A DNA stretch of 64,000 nucleotides from an uncultured Bacteroidales bacterium (GCA_905233625.1 CAJOFJ010000004.1:1-64000); one strand, 5' to 3'; positions 50,401-60,634 are shown, numbered from the stretch's first letter. Program-made: numbers and translations. The notes: generated from the letters alone by a model not told the origin.

Positions 50401-50691
50401 AACTTATTCAATTCCATGCAGTTACTTTTATTTGGAGACATTGGAACAGCATGGACGGGCCTCACCCCATACTCTGACGACAACTGTCTCTACACCCGCT
50501 ATGTCATCAACGGTCCCATCACCGCCAAAATCAAGCGACAGGTGGAACCCTTTGTAGGAAGTTTTGGTCTAGGGTTGAGGGTTAGCTTTTTCGGCTACTT
50601 CCTACGGTTTGACTATGCATGGGGAGTAGAAGATCACAAAATATACAATCCCAAAGGTATGTTTAACTTCTCCATTGGCTTGGATTTTTAA
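47461..50691 (+). CDS. Large outer-membrane protein: peptidase-MA-like N-terminus, TolB/WD40-like propeller, C-terminal beta-barrel
   Basis: Signal peptide; FDVYFYPTGKNLAEYTL...; repeated CFSPDGESYAYA, SFDPDGKFLLFSG; C-terminal aromatic strand FNFSIGLDF. Confidence 0.65.
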   Translation: MKKLGQIMVLSLLLIAVVPLYAQFYNGSQLSFGKNRVQHQKFNWEYFRDTQFDVYFYPTGKNLAEYTLFKAPQVISEIEKMLNFTSEKKIQFIVYNTQADFRESNFAYDDEDFYNQGGITNIYGTKVYLYFDGSHAHFDQMIRAGVMNIYAHLLVEGSTTASNMKSSYTGSMPSWYYNGLSSYIGRNWDSNIDAHVKDGILTQRYADFDELPPMDATYAGHSFWKFIVDEYGEKAIPNILHVTRSSRSYERGFYLVTGLEYRQLLANWFRYYYILYAKDRERTMPDGNGILKRPHKLRDYNQLCFSPDGESYAYATNEAGQVKIWIKTPEKKKAIVIYRKYKKTEDNPDLSYPSLCWHPNGEILAFTMEDKGRCYYYPYDIEKHKLGKRIMVDVEKITDFSFDPDGKFLLFSGFKNGQSDVFIFSLLAKSYQNITNDFYDDCFPVFLDKKQIVFSSNRPTDSIKIKDPFYLAKPVDGYNLFLYRYGQKDEKLLQITHSNHVNNIQAQAVSPREILYLSDENGIYNQQLARLDSSISKIDTIIHYGYFARLSYLSDNYYSIFEQNYNPVSGQSGSIILYDKAKRIYITPLASPLHQQELKASGIQAQMLKSQQNKDSLANLKVEQKKEKTVKHGFYQFRKSDLVKKNMVEADSVSNTALKKGVQEDILTRGFAYVHPVSKNYYTQYTVNKLVTQADYGFLNTTYQQFTSSTNPIYLNTGLNALFMVGIHDLFENHRITGGFRLGLDLQSNEFMISYENLSRRVDHQIVFYRQSIRSNNSYYVYKQRNNSLFYIIKLPFDKFNSIRLTLTGRVETNILASTNDVSLKSANEWHVWAGAKLEYIFDSSKELFTNLWKGSKIKIFAEYQQRVEKETKNLFVIGFDIRKSVKVYKNMTWATRLAASTNFGQSRLVYYMGGVDNWIGAKFNSDIWVDISKDYAYQTLATNMHGFEQNIRNGTSFIVLNTELRIPFVQLIAGHKVRLNLFNSMQLLLFGDIGTAWTGLTPYSDDNCLYTRYVINGPITAKIKRQVEPFVGSFGLGLRVSFFGYFLRFDYAWGVEDHKIYNPKGMFNFSIGLDF

Positions 50692-50781
50692 AGGTGAATC
50701 CCCGAATCCGACACCATCTTCCCGCCATATAAAAACACGGACACCGCCTACAAAAAGATGACGTTCGACATTAAAGCAATA

Positions 50782-50812
50782 TTTGTTTTTTCAGAAAAAA
50801 CCAGTATTTTTG
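50782..50812 (+). promoter_or_regulatory. Promoter (-33 TTTG 50782-50785, -7 TATTTTTG 50805-50812)
   Basis: TTTG-N19-TAnnTTTG; supports translation start at 50857. Confidence 0.5.
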
Positions 50813-50856
50813 CGGAAAATTTGAATCAGATACAAATGCTGGCAAACAATTCAACA

Positions 50857-53493
50857 ATGAAAAAAATATTATGCCTTTTGGCTGTGGTTATGATTACAAT
50901 CAGCACAATGGCGCAAAAGGTGACTGTGAACGAGCATTCTTTGACCAATACCCTCAAAGAATTGAACTTGGAACTGAAGACTTTGTGTGATCAAATACCG
51001 GAGACACAACTACTTTTCGACAAAGATTGCGAGCAGGAGCAGCAGCGGTTAATCGATGTCATCACACAGACGAACAAACTCTCTATATTGCTCTATTCGC
51101 AGGAACAAAAGAGGACGTTTGACATGGCATACGCCTTGAAGAAAGTGACGAACATCTATAATGATTTCAATCAAGGAATGCGACCGTATGACCAAATCAT
51201 CAACGAATCGGATTTCAAAATAGAGCGTTATGCACGTCTTATCGAGGCTCTCCGCCGTCTTCCGCCAGAGATAAACGAAATAGAGGTTGATATCGTGCCC
51301 GACAGTCTACTATACCATAATGACACATTAGATTTACATCTGTCGAATAACGAAACCTCCTTGGAAAGGGAAATTATACAGATAGCCATTAAGGATAGCA
51401 CTACAGCTCCTTTTGTGTTAGACGAGGCAGGGAAACAGTATCGCAATTCTTGTATTCAATATGCCTGTGAATTGCTGAAATTGTATGCTGGGAATCGTGA
51501 TGCAATCATGGCAGACAGCACACACTATATGGAAGCGCTCTTACGCATAAAAGAGGTATATGATTACGCTGAAACCCAATATACCGAATTGGACCAATAC
51601 GTTTTTTTCGATGGACAAACGCCTTATTGGGAGATTTTCTCCAATTTCAAATCCTATTGGCAAAAAATGAAAAAAGAGATGCGCAATGAGTATGATTTTG
51701 TTGCGCTACGTATGGCGAGAGCGGAAGATGAAAAATATTTCAATAATGTATTCGGACGGGCAGAAAAAGCCTTTTCGGTAATTGCCTGTGCCATCCAATT
51801 AGGCACACTTTTCATTTTGTGGCTTTTGACATTTGGAATTCTATGGTTGATAAATCGTTACAGCAAATTCAAAAAAAATATCCTAAAGAAGTCATTGCCG
51901 CTCTTTTCCGTATTAGTGAGTACCTTTTTGTATTTCTTGCTATTCGGCTATTTTTGGGAAGGAAGCGAGTATGTGCATTACGGTGTGAAAAACATCAACA
52001 TCTTCCTTTGGCTGGTTGCGGCTATTTCCGCTTCCTTGCTACTTCGTGTCAAAGCCGACCAAATCCGTCACGGCTTTTGTCTTTATATTCCCACCATTCT
52101 GCTGGCATTATTCATCATCGTCTGCAAGAACACTTTTATTCCTGACATTCTGTTGAACATTGTGTATACGCCTGTTCTATTGGTTGCTGTATTGGGACAA
52201 TTATTCATTTGTCTGATAAAGAGAGGCAAGGCTACGCGAATAGACAGTATTCTCGGTTGGTGCTCATTAGCCGTCTATAGTTTCTCATTGATTATTTCGT
52301 CTTTAGGTTTTATTTTTTACGCCGTGATTGACTTGGTTTGGTGGTGTTTCTTGCTGGTGAGTTTGTCAACCATCTTCTGTATCTCGGATTTGATGGACCG
52401 TTACAAGCAAAAAAAGCTGGAAAAGCGTATAGAGGTCAAGCGAAAACAAAACGCCGATATGTTTGGCGAAGATCGTGACATTTTGCTCTTCAGTGTCACA
52501 TGGTTCCACGACCTCATCAAGCAGGTTGTTATTCCGGTTCTGGTATTGCTTGCCATACCAACTTGCATCCGTATATCTCTGGATATGTTTGATTTCACAG
52601 ATCTCTTCAAAAAGTACTATTATGATCCTTTCTTTCAACTAACTGATGAGGCCACAGGGGTGTCCACGCTATGCGTGTCCGTCAAAAGCATTATCTATCT
52701 GTTAAGCCTATTCTTTATACTCCGTTACATCAATCGCGTCATTCATGTCATTTGGCACGATATCCGATATTCGTCATTCATGCGCAAAAACAAACGCACC
52801 TACGTGCGCACCAACGAAATCAACCTGTCTATCGGGAACAGCATCCTCAGCACGATAATTTGGGCGATTTATGCCATTGCGGTGGTGGATGAACTGAAGA
52901 TACCTACCGGCTCACTGGCATTGGTTGCCGGCGGTTTGTCAGCCGGTATCGGTATTGCCCTCAAGGATATCATCAATAACTTCATTTACGGCATTCAGCT
53001 GATGGGAGGACGTCTACGTGTCGGCGACTGGATCGAGTGCGAAGGGATGCGGGGAAGGGTTACCGGTATCAACTACCAATGCGTGCAGATGGAGACCATT
53101 GATGGCACCGAAATGTCCTTCTTGAATGAATCTCTCTTCGGCAAGAATTTCAACAACCTTACCCGAAACAACTCGTATGAGTTAACCAAGATTGTGGTCG
53201 GTGTGGAATATGGCACCAATGTGGACAAAGTGCGCGAAGTCCTGGTGGAAGCGATGAAGCAAATGGATACCAAAGACAAATATGGACGCAATATTGTGGA
53301 TCCGAAGAAAGGCATCTATGTAATATTGGATAACATGAGCGACAGTTCCGTGGATATCGCCGTGAAACAATACGTGCTGGTTCCCGAGCAGATTGCTTAC
53401 GTAGAACGTTCCAAGGAAATCATTTACAATGCATTAAACAACGCGGGTATCACAATACCGTTCCCGCAATGCGATGTGCACATCAAAGAATAA
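50857..53493 (+). CDS. Mechanosensitive ion channel family protein (MscS-type) with long periplasmic N-terminus
   Basis: LALVAGGLSAGIGIALKDIINNFIYGIQLMGGRLRVGDWIECEGMRGRVTGINYQCVQMETIDGTEMSFLN. Confidence 0.9.
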   Translation: MKKILCLLAVVMITISTMAQKVTVNEHSLTNTLKELNLELKTLCDQIPETQLLFDKDCEQEQQRLIDVITQTNKLSILLYSQEQKRTFDMAYALKKVTNIYNDFNQGMRPYDQIINESDFKIERYARLIEALRRLPPEINEIEVDIVPDSLLYHNDTLDLHLSNNETSLEREIIQIAIKDSTTAPFVLDEAGKQYRNSCIQYACELLKLYAGNRDAIMADSTHYMEALLRIKEVYDYAETQYTELDQYVFFDGQTPYWEIFSNFKSYWQKMKKEMRNEYDFVALRMARAEDEKYFNNVFGRAEKAFSVIACAIQLGTLFILWLLTFGILWLINRYSKFKKNILKKSLPLFSVLVSTFLYFLLFGYFWEGSEYVHYGVKNINIFLWLVAAISASLLLRVKADQIRHGFCLYIPTILLALFIIVCKNTFIPDILLNIVYTPVLLVAVLGQLFICLIKRGKATRIDSILGWCSLAVYSFSLIISSLGFIFYAVIDLVWWCFLLVSLSTIFCISDLMDRYKQKKLEKRIEVKRKQNADMFGEDRDILLFSVTWFHDLIKQVVIPVLVLLAIPTCIRISLDMFDFTDLFKKYYYDPFFQLTDEATGVSTLCVSVKSIIYLLSLFFILRYINRVIHVIWHDIRYSSFMRKNKRTYVRTNEINLSIGNSILSTIIWAIYAIAVVDELKIPTGSLALVAGGLSAGIGIALKDIINNFIYGIQLMGGRLRVGDWIECEGMRGRVTGINYQCVQMETIDGTEMSFLNESLFGKNFNNLTRNNSYELTKIVVGVEYGTNVDKVREVLVEAMKQMDTKDKYGRNIVDPKKGIYVILDNMSDSSVDIAVKQYVLVPEQIAYVERSKEIIYNALNNAGITIPFPQCDVHIKE

Positions 53494-53497
53494 TATT

Positions 53498-54079
53498 ATG
53501 AATTTAAGATTCAAAGGAAAAGCCAAAATTATTGACATAGCCATTGTATATTTGTGCATCATAGTTTCAGTCGGAACGATGATATATGCGATTTTCCATT
53601 TCGGTCTGAAGGAGTCGTGGGACGAGTTGATACTCAACCTGTTCTACATCACCTGCCTGGTGTTGATCGCGATGTACTGCTTTAAGGTAGGTATCACCAC
53701 AAACCAGTTTAACTATTGGTGCACCTTGTGTGTGGGCATCACCATACTGTTGCGCGACATTCTCTTTCCACCCCCAATGGTTAATTACCCTCTCCAGCTG
53801 GCCTGTCTCACACTGTCGGTGTGGCTAGTCCTCATGCTTACCTTCTTCTATGCGCGCAAGGAGTGGAAAACATACTCCAAACGAAATCTATGGATGATTT
53901 TTACCGTAGATTTGGTCATTGCGGCGCTTTACCACTACAATTTCTATCTTGAGACTACCACCGAAATCACCAACTATTTGATAGTCGAAATATGGATTCG
54001 CCCCACCATTACCTATGGACTAGTGGCTTGTTATGTAAGTAATACAGAAGAGGATAAGGAATCAATACAAAAATTATAG
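53498..54079 (+). CDS. Hypothetical integral membrane protein
   Basis: MNLRFKGKAKIIDIAIVYLCIIVSVGTMIYAIFHFG, several TM segments. Confidence 0.65.
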   Translation: MNLRFKGKAKIIDIAIVYLCIIVSVGTMIYAIFHFGLKESWDELILNLFYITCLVLIAMYCFKVGITTNQFNYWCTLCVGITILLRDILFPPPMVNYPLQLACLTLSVWLVLMLTFFYARKEWKTYSKRNLWMIFTVDLVIAALYHYNFYLETTTEITNYLIVEIWIRPTITYGLVACYVSNTEEDKESIQKL

Positions 54080-54122
54080 AAAAGAAATTTGATTTTCTGC
54101 CATAAACTAAAAACAATTTATA

Positions 54123-55775
54123 ATGAAACAAACAATTATTCTTGGCAACATCATTACGATGGATGAAAAGAGGCCCTTTGCCAAGGCCGCATTAGTTAAG
54201 AACGGTGTATTTGCCCATATCGGCAGCGCAGAAGAAGCGAAGAAACTCGCGGATGCGGATGCACAGATACTGGATTATGGTGACAACTTCATCTATCCTG
54301 GCTTCATTGAGTCGCACTGTCACGGCAGCTTTGCCGGAGAACGTGCTATCGGACAGGCAAATTTGATGCAGGCAGGCTTAACCAATTATCCCAAATATCG
54401 TGAGATTATCAAGGAGTTTATTGCGAAGAATCCACAGCGTGACTTCTATGTGGCTGCCGGTTGGGTGGAAAATGAAGAATACGTCGATAAGTCATTTCTT
54501 GACGAAATCTGTTCCGAAAAGCCGCTCTTTATGCAAACTGGCGGCGGACATTCTATGCTTCTCAACACAAAGGCAATGGAATGGGCAGGTGTTGACGCGG
54601 AGTATGCCAAGAAATGGGGTTATGACCTGGTTCACGTGGACAAGAATGGTGAACCTGACGGCTATCTCTGTGAAGGTCCTTTGTTCGAAATCGTACCAAA
54701 GTTGCCCACCACGGTGAGAGACATCAAGGAATATCTGCTCTCATGGCAGGATTATGCGTTCAGTAGAGGATATACAGCCGTTGGTGATGCTGGTGCGGAA
54801 GCTATACATCGCGCTGCTCCCCAGGCATACTATGAGCTTCAGGAAGAAGGCAAGCTGAAGCTGCGCACCTATGCTTGGATGTATGTGACTGATAATGCCG
54901 ACGCAAAGACAGAGATTGCCCGCATTGCTGCCCAGCGTGCTGAGATGAGTGGTGAGTATTTCCATATTGTCGGTGCTAAGGCTTTCCTTGACGGTGTGAC
55001 CGAGGCGCATACGGGTTGGCAGAACCAAGATTACCTTGACACACCTGGCTATCACGGAGCAGAGCGTTACAACGACCACGACAAGATGGTGCAGCTGATT
55101 GCAGAAGCCAACAAGGAGGGAATGTCCGTACACGTTCACTCTGAAGGTGGTGGTGCTACACACTATATGTTGGGATGTATCGAGGATGCCGAAAAGATTA
55201 CTGGCAATAAAGACCAGCGAAACGTTCTGGCTCACCTGCACTTCGTAACCGACGAGGACATCCGTCGCATGGCAGAAACCGGTTCGGTAGCAGCAGTTCC
55301 ACCACTGTGGTCACCAGCCGTTCCGGGCGTTTATGATCAGGAAATAATATTTGTAGGTAAGGAATTGGCAGATCAGGCTTATCCTATCAAGTCATTCTAT
55401 GATGCCGGAGCCAATGTTGTGTTCCACTCCGACTATCCCGTATCTCCAATGTTGGACATCAAGTTGAGCATTTATACGGCAGAGAAGCGTAATGTTCCAG
55501 CAGGATTCATGGGAATTGACGGTCTCAAAGCCCGTAATCTCAAGGAAGCTATCACCCGCGAGCAGTCGCTGCGTGCTATGACCATCAACGTGGCCCGTCA
55601 GTTCCATCAGGAGCATCGTCTGGGTTCTATCGAGGTCGATAAGATTGCCAACATGACAGTATTCGACTGCGACTTCAAAAAGTCGCCCAGGCCAACCTCG
55701 TCGCCACCCTTGTTGATGGCGAAGAAGTTTACAAAGCGTAATTTCCGAAATAAATATCATAAAAAAAACACCTGA
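54123..55775 (+). CDS. YtcJ-like amidohydrolase, C-terminus frameshifted
   Basis: FIYPGFIESHCHGSF, VHVHSEGGGATHYM; expected ...KVAQANLVATLVDGEEVYKA* is present in another frame (about 55677-55741). Confidence 0.85.
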   Translation: MKQTIILGNIITMDEKRPFAKAALVKNGVFAHIGSAEEAKKLADADAQILDYGDNFIYPGFIESHCHGSFAGERAIGQANLMQAGLTNYPKYREIIKEFIAKNPQRDFYVAAGWVENEEYVDKSFLDEICSEKPLFMQTGGGHSMLLNTKAMEWAGVDAEYAKKWGYDLVHVDKNGEPDGYLCEGPLFEIVPKLPTTVRDIKEYLLSWQDYAFSRGYTAVGDAGAEAIHRAAPQAYYELQEEGKLKLRTYAWMYVTDNADAKTEIARIAAQRAEMSGEYFHIVGAKAFLDGVTEAHTGWQNQDYLDTPGYHGAERYNDHDKMVQLIAEANKEGMSVHVHSEGGGATHYMLGCIEDAEKITGNKDQRNVLAHLHFVTDEDIRRMAETGSVAAVPPLWSPAVPGVYDQEIIFVGKELADQAYPIKSFYDAGANVVFHSDYPVSPMLDIKLSIYTAEKRNVPAGFMGIDGLKARNLKEAITREQSLRAMTINVARQFHQEHRLGSIEVDKIANMTVFDCDFKKSPRPTSSPPLLMAKKFTKRNFRNKYHKKNT

Positions 55776-55786
55776 ACATCATAAAA

Positions 55787-57424
55787 ATGAAAGTAGATAA
55801 AATCATTAAAAACGCAAAAATCTTCACATCGGACAAAAACAATCCGATGGCAACTTCACTTGTGGTGAAAGACGGCAAGTTCGTCTATGTGGGCGATTAC
55901 GAGGGCGACATTATCGACCTGGGCGGCAAATTTATTATGCCCGGCATCATCGACAGCCATGTGCATATAACCATTCCCGTAGGTTTTGAGTACGCCCCTA
56001 TGGGAGAGCGGATTGAGCCAAACGGCAAGCAGGATGCTCTGGATGTGATGGCGGACTATATCAAGAAGCATCCCGGCGAGAAGCGTTACAGATTCCTTAT
56101 GGAGAAAAGATTCCTCAAAGGTGAGGATATCGTAAAAGAGGAACTTGACGCCATCTGTCCGGATGCCGAGTTGCAGATTCAGGAAGGGGAAGGACACAGC
56201 ATCTGGGTGAATTCCAAGATTCTTCAAAGGCACGGTATTACAGACGACACACCGGATCCTATACCGGGACTGGCGTTTTACGTGCGTAAGGACGGACATG
56301 TGACCGGAAATATGTATGAGGGCGCAACGGAAGTCCATATCATTCTGGACGGCGGGATGGGACTGACCGATGAACAGATTGACACGGCGCTTCAGCGTTG
56401 GATCGATTTTTCTGTTGAACACGGAGTTACTGCGGTATTCGATGCCGGACTTCCGGGGGATATGCAGTTCCATGAGAAAGTCTATAAGCGTCTGGTTGAA
56501 CTGGATAAGCAGGGAAAGTTGCCCGTTTATATTGACGGCAGCCTTGTGGTCAACGCGGAGCGAGATGCAGAGGAGGGCCTGAAGGAACTGAAGCGCATAC
56601 AGCGTGAGTATAACACGGAGCACCTGAAAGTTCATACCATGAAGATTTTCATGGACGGAACCCAGAAAATCCATACTGCGGCTATGGTCACGCCATACGT
56701 GGATGTCCATACGACGGGATCTACTGCTTTTTCCGCGGAAGGAATCGCAAAGCTTTTGAAAAATCTCAATGACGAGAATCTGGATCTTCATCTTCACACC
56801 GTGGGTGAGCGTGCGTCACGCACGGTATTGGATGGCGTAGAGATGGCCAAAAAGGAGATGGGTGACAACCTCCACGTAAGAGTTACCTGCGCCCATCTTG
56901 AAATTGAGTGCGACGATGATCTGGATCGTTTCGCCAAGCTCGGCGTATTCGCCAACTTTACGCCGCACTGGCACTCCGGAGACCCCGCCATTGCGGCTAC
57001 CTGGCTGGGTATGGACCGTGCCTGTAAGATGTTCCGCTGCAAAACGGTATGGGACAGCGGTGCCAACGTGGCCTGGTCCAGCGACAATATCGTCTTTATG
57101 GATTTCACCACCTGGAACCCCTACTTAGGCATGGAGGTGGGAATGACCCGCTGGATTACCGAAAAGACCAAGGATTACCCATTCACCGTAGCGGCCAAAG
57201 TATTACCGCCTGAGAGTGAGAGGATGAGCATTGAAGAAATGCTCATAGGCTATACCATCAACGGCGCCAAACAGCTTGGCATTGAGGCGAAAAAAGGCTC
57301 CATCGAAGTCGGCAAGGATGCGGACTTCTTGGTGTTCGACAAGGACCTCCTGACAGCAGAGAAGGAAGGTTTCAGCTACAACAAGCCAACTGATGTATAC
57401 ATTGGTGGAAATAAAATGAAATAA
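55787..57424 (+). CDS. YtcJ-like amidohydrolase
   Basis: FIMPGIIDSHVHIT; LDLHLHTVGERASRTVLD; SIEVGKDADFLVFDKD. Confidence 0.88.
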   Translation: MKVDKIIKNAKIFTSDKNNPMATSLVVKDGKFVYVGDYEGDIIDLGGKFIMPGIIDSHVHITIPVGFEYAPMGERIEPNGKQDALDVMADYIKKHPGEKRYRFLMEKRFLKGEDIVKEELDAICPDAELQIQEGEGHSIWVNSKILQRHGITDDTPDPIPGLAFYVRKDGHVTGNMYEGATEVHIILDGGMGLTDEQIDTALQRWIDFSVEHGVTAVFDAGLPGDMQFHEKVYKRLVELDKQGKLPVYIDGSLVVNAERDAEEGLKELKRIQREYNTEHLKVHTMKIFMDGTQKIHTAAMVTPYVDVHTTGSTAFSAEGIAKLLKNLNDENLDLHLHTVGERASRTVLDGVEMAKKEMGDNLHVRVTCAHLEIECDDDLDRFAKLGVFANFTPHWHSGDPAIAATWLGMDRACKMFRCKTVWDSGANVAWSSDNIVFMDFTTWNPYLGMEVGMTRWITEKTKDYPFTVAAKVLPPESERMSIEEMLIGYTINGAKQLGIEAKKGSIEVGKDADFLVFDKDLLTAEKEGFSYNKPTDVYIGGNKMK

Positions 57425-57449
57425 CTTAAAAGATAAGAAGAATAAAACT

Positions 57450-59045
57450 ATGAGTGAACAAAAAGACCTTTTAACCAAAGCAAGAGAATTCATGGAATCT
57501 CAGTACGGCGGCGAGAACAAACAGATTACCGACGGTAATTATGACCAGTCGCTGGCCGTCAAGTGTATCAATGGTACTTTCGTCGGCAGGAAGACGGAGA
57601 ATATCGCTGTATTCAGAGGTATCCCGTATGTCGGCAAACAACCCGTCGGGGATCTGCGCTGGAAAGCCCCAGTGGACGTTACCCCGAACGACGGCGTCTA
57701 TGAGGCCTACTACAATGCGAAAAGTGCTTACGGCAATGCGTCTTTTGAAGTAGGTTCAATGTACTATTGGGATGAAGACTGCCTGTATCTGAATGTATTC
57801 AAGGCTGATGATGCGTCTGCCGCGAAGAAACCGGTTATGGTATGGATTCACGGCGGCGCTTTTGAGGCAGGCGGAACCATCGACCCGATGTTTGACTGCA
57901 TCAATCTCGTGAAAGAAAACCCAGATGTCATTGTTGTTACCATTGCTTACAGACTTGGCGTTATGGGTTTCTTGCATCTGTCCCACCTGTCGGACGGCAA
58001 GGATTACCAAGATTCACAGAACTTGGGTCTCCTGGATCAGGTGAAAGCACTGAAATGGGTTCACGAGAATATCGCAGGCTTCGGCGGCGACCCCGACAAC
58101 GTGACCATCTTCGGTGAATCCGCAGGTGCTGCAAGCTGTACCCTACTGCCGCTGATTCCTGGCTCCCATCAGTATTTCAAGCGGCTTATTGCTGAGAGCG
58201 GTTCCGTCAACCAGACAAGATCCCCGGAAGAAGGTATCGCATGTACCAATAAACTGATGGAAGTGCTCGGCTGCAAGACTGTTGCCGATCTCTTGAAGGT
58301 CGATGGCGAAAAGCTCTTGGAAGCTTCTGCGGTAAACTTTGTACACCAGATACCCGAAAGAGACGGGAAATATCTGCCCACAGATACTTTTGCTGCATAC
58401 GGCAACGGTGCAGCGAAGGACTTGGAAATTCTTGTGGGTTGCAACAAGGATGAAATGGACTTTTTCGTGTCCAGTTTCGGACAGGAAGGTTGGGATAAGT
58501 GGATTGCTGAACGCAAAAAGGAGAAGTTTGACCAATTGCCAGCTGAAGAGAAAGCGCTGGTCGAGAGCTACATGAGAGATGTTAAGGGAGACTACTACGA
58601 GCCCGACAGTCGCGTGTTCAGCCAGAGTTGGTTTAATGTTCCGATCATCAGGATTTCAGAGGAACAGACCAAAGCCGGTGGCAAATGTTTCACCTATTAC
58701 TTTACGCCCGAGTCGCCCGATCCGGTTATGAAATGCGGACATGCCATCGAGCTTTCGGTGGTATTCAATCATCCAGAGATGACTGCTGACACGGGAAGGG
58801 CATTCGACGAAACCTTCTGCAAGACCATGCGCAAGATGTGGGTGCAGTTTGCCAAGACCGGCAATCCATCGCTCTGCGCGAATACTTCTCCTGACGGCAA
58901 AGCCAAGGAGTGGCCGCTCTACGACTTGGAGAACAAGCGAGTGATGGTACTCGACGAATTCGACATCCATCCAGCAATGGAATCGGAAGTAAAGATTGTG
59001 GATTGGGAGAGAACCTATTTCCTGACTAAATATTACATGCTATAA
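57450..59045 (+). CDS. Type B carboxylesterase family protein
   Basis: PVMVWIHGGAFEAGG, VTIFGESAGAASCTLLP. Confidence 0.9.
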   Translation: MSEQKDLLTKAREFMESQYGGENKQITDGNYDQSLAVKCINGTFVGRKTENIAVFRGIPYVGKQPVGDLRWKAPVDVTPNDGVYEAYYNAKSAYGNASFEVGSMYYWDEDCLYLNVFKADDASAAKKPVMVWIHGGAFEAGGTIDPMFDCINLVKENPDVIVVTIAYRLGVMGFLHLSHLSDGKDYQDSQNLGLLDQVKALKWVHENIAGFGGDPDNVTIFGESAGAASCTLLPLIPGSHQYFKRLIAESGSVNQTRSPEEGIACTNKLMEVLGCKTVADLLKVDGEKLLEASAVNFVHQIPERDGKYLPTDTFAAYGNGAAKDLEILVGCNKDEMDFFVSSFGQEGWDKWIAERKKEKFDQLPAEEKALVESYMRDVKGDYYEPDSRVFSQSWFNVPIIRISEEQTKAGGKCFTYYFTPESPDPVMKCGHAIELSVVFNHPEMTADTGRAFDETFCKTMRKMWVQFAKTGNPSLCANTSPDGKAKEWPLYDLENKRVMVLDEFDIHPAMESEVKIVDWERTYFLTKYYML

Positions 59046-59077
59046 CACACTACTCATAACTAAATAGAATAAAAACA

Positions 59078-60634
59078 ATGAATGAAGTAGAACAACTGAC
59101 AGCACAATACGGTAAGAACCAAAAGATAACCGACGGCAATTACGACCATTCACTGGCCGTCAAGTGCGTCAACGGAACCTTCGTTGGCGAGAAGACGGAG
59201 AATATCATTTCCTACAAGGGCATTCCGTTTGTAGGAGAGCAACCTGTGGGCAAGCTGCGCTGGAAGGCGCCAGTGGACTATACGCCTGACAACAGCGTGT
59301 ATGAGGCCTATCATTATGGGAAAGCATCCTGCCAAGATAAAGATCTGATTCCCCATCAGGGTGAAGACTGCCTGTATCTGAACGTATGGAAAGCGGAAGA
59401 TGCCTCTGCCGTGAAAAAACCAGTTATGGTATGGATTCACGGTGGCGCTTTTATATCAGGAGGAGCGAACATAGAACTATTTGATTGCACCAATTTAATA
59501 AAAGAAAATCCAGATATAATCGCCGTTGCCCTCCAGTACAGGCTCGGTGTTATGGGCTTCTTGCATCTGTCCCATCTGAGTGACGGCAAGGACTATCCTG
59601 ACGCACAGAATCTCGGACTGCTGGACCAAAAGATGGCTTTCAAATGGATTCATGAGAATATCGCGGCTTTCGGCGGCGACCCCGACAACGTGACCATCTG
59701 GGGTGAATCTGCCGGTGCCGGAAGCGTGACCATGCAGCCGCTGATCAATGGCTCCCAACAGTATTTCAAGAAAGTCATCGCCCAAAGCGGTGCCCCCTCA
59801 CAGACGAATTCCGTGGAAGAGTCTATCGCTACTACCAACGATTTGATGAAGGCCCTCGGCTGCAAGACCGTTGCCGACCTGATGAAGGTCGATGCCCGGA
59901 CGTTGGTGGATACCGCAGCATCCGCAATCGCATTGCGCGTCTTCCCCGTCAGAGACGGACGTATCTTGCCTTTGGATCCGTGGGAAGCGTACATCAATGG
60001 CGCAGCCAAGGACATCACTTTCCTTCAGGGCTGCAACAAGGATGAAATGAATTGCTTCGTGGCAGACTGGACTGTGGAGGTGTTCAAGGCGTGGGCCGCT
60101 GACCGCAAAACGAAGAAGTATGCCCAGCTGCTGACGGATGAAGAAAGAGCGAAGATAGAGAGCTTCTGCAAGGAAGGCGCGGTAGAGGATTGGGATCCCG
60201 ACAGCCGTCTGTTCGGCCATAGTTGGTTTATCGACGGTGCTATTAAAATGTCGGAGTGCCAGACCATGGGTGGCGGCAAGTCTTACACCTATTTTTATAG
60301 GGTGGAATCTTCTAATCCGATACGGAAAAGTGCACATTTCGAAGAGGTTCCCATCGTATTCGCTCATCCGGAACAGATCGAAGGCAGACCATATGACGAA
60401 ACCTTCTCGAAGACCATGCGCAAGATGTGGGTGCAGTTCGCCAAGACCGGCAATCCGTCCCTCAGCGCTGAAATTTCTCCCGACGGCAAAGCAAAAGAGT
60501 GGCCACTCTACGACCTGAAGGACAAGAAAGTGATGGTCTTTGACGAGTTCGACATCCATACGGCAAAAGAATCCGAGGTAAAGATTGTAGATTGGGACAG
60601 AACCTATTTCCTGACCAAATATTATATGTTGTAA
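59078..60634 (+). CDS. Type B carboxylesterase family protein
   Basis: PVMVWIHGGAFISGG, VTIWGESAGAGSVTMQP; close paralog of 57450. Confidence 0.9.
   Translation: MNEVEQLTAQYGKNQKITDGNYDHSLAVKCVNGTFVGEKTENIISYKGIPFVGEQPVGKLRWKAPVDYTPDNSVYEAYHYGKASCQDKDLIPHQGEDCLYLNVWKAEDASAVKKPVMVWIHGGAFISGGANIELFDCTNLIKENPDIIAVALQYRLGVMGFLHLSHLSDGKDYPDAQNLGLLDQKMAFKWIHENIAAFGGDPDNVTIWGESAGAGSVTMQPLINGSQQYFKKVIAQSGAPSQTNSVEESIATTNDLMKALGCKTVADLMKVDARTLVDTAASAIALRVFPVRDGRILPLDPWEAYINGAAKDITFLQGCNKDEMNCFVADWTVEVFKAWAADRKTKKYAQLLTDEERAKIESFCKEGAVEDWDPDSRLFGHSWFIDGAIKMSECQTMGGGKSYTYFYRVESSNPIRKSAHFEEVPIVFAHPEQIEGRPYDETFSKTMRKMWVQFAKTGNPSLSAEISPDGKAKEWPLYDLKDKKVMVFDEFDIHTAKESEVKIVDWDRTYFLTKYYML

Noticed and set aside
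50758-50856. N-terminal extension of the MscS-type protein
   Set aside because: The predicted promoter lies inside it, and the signal peptide starts at 50857.
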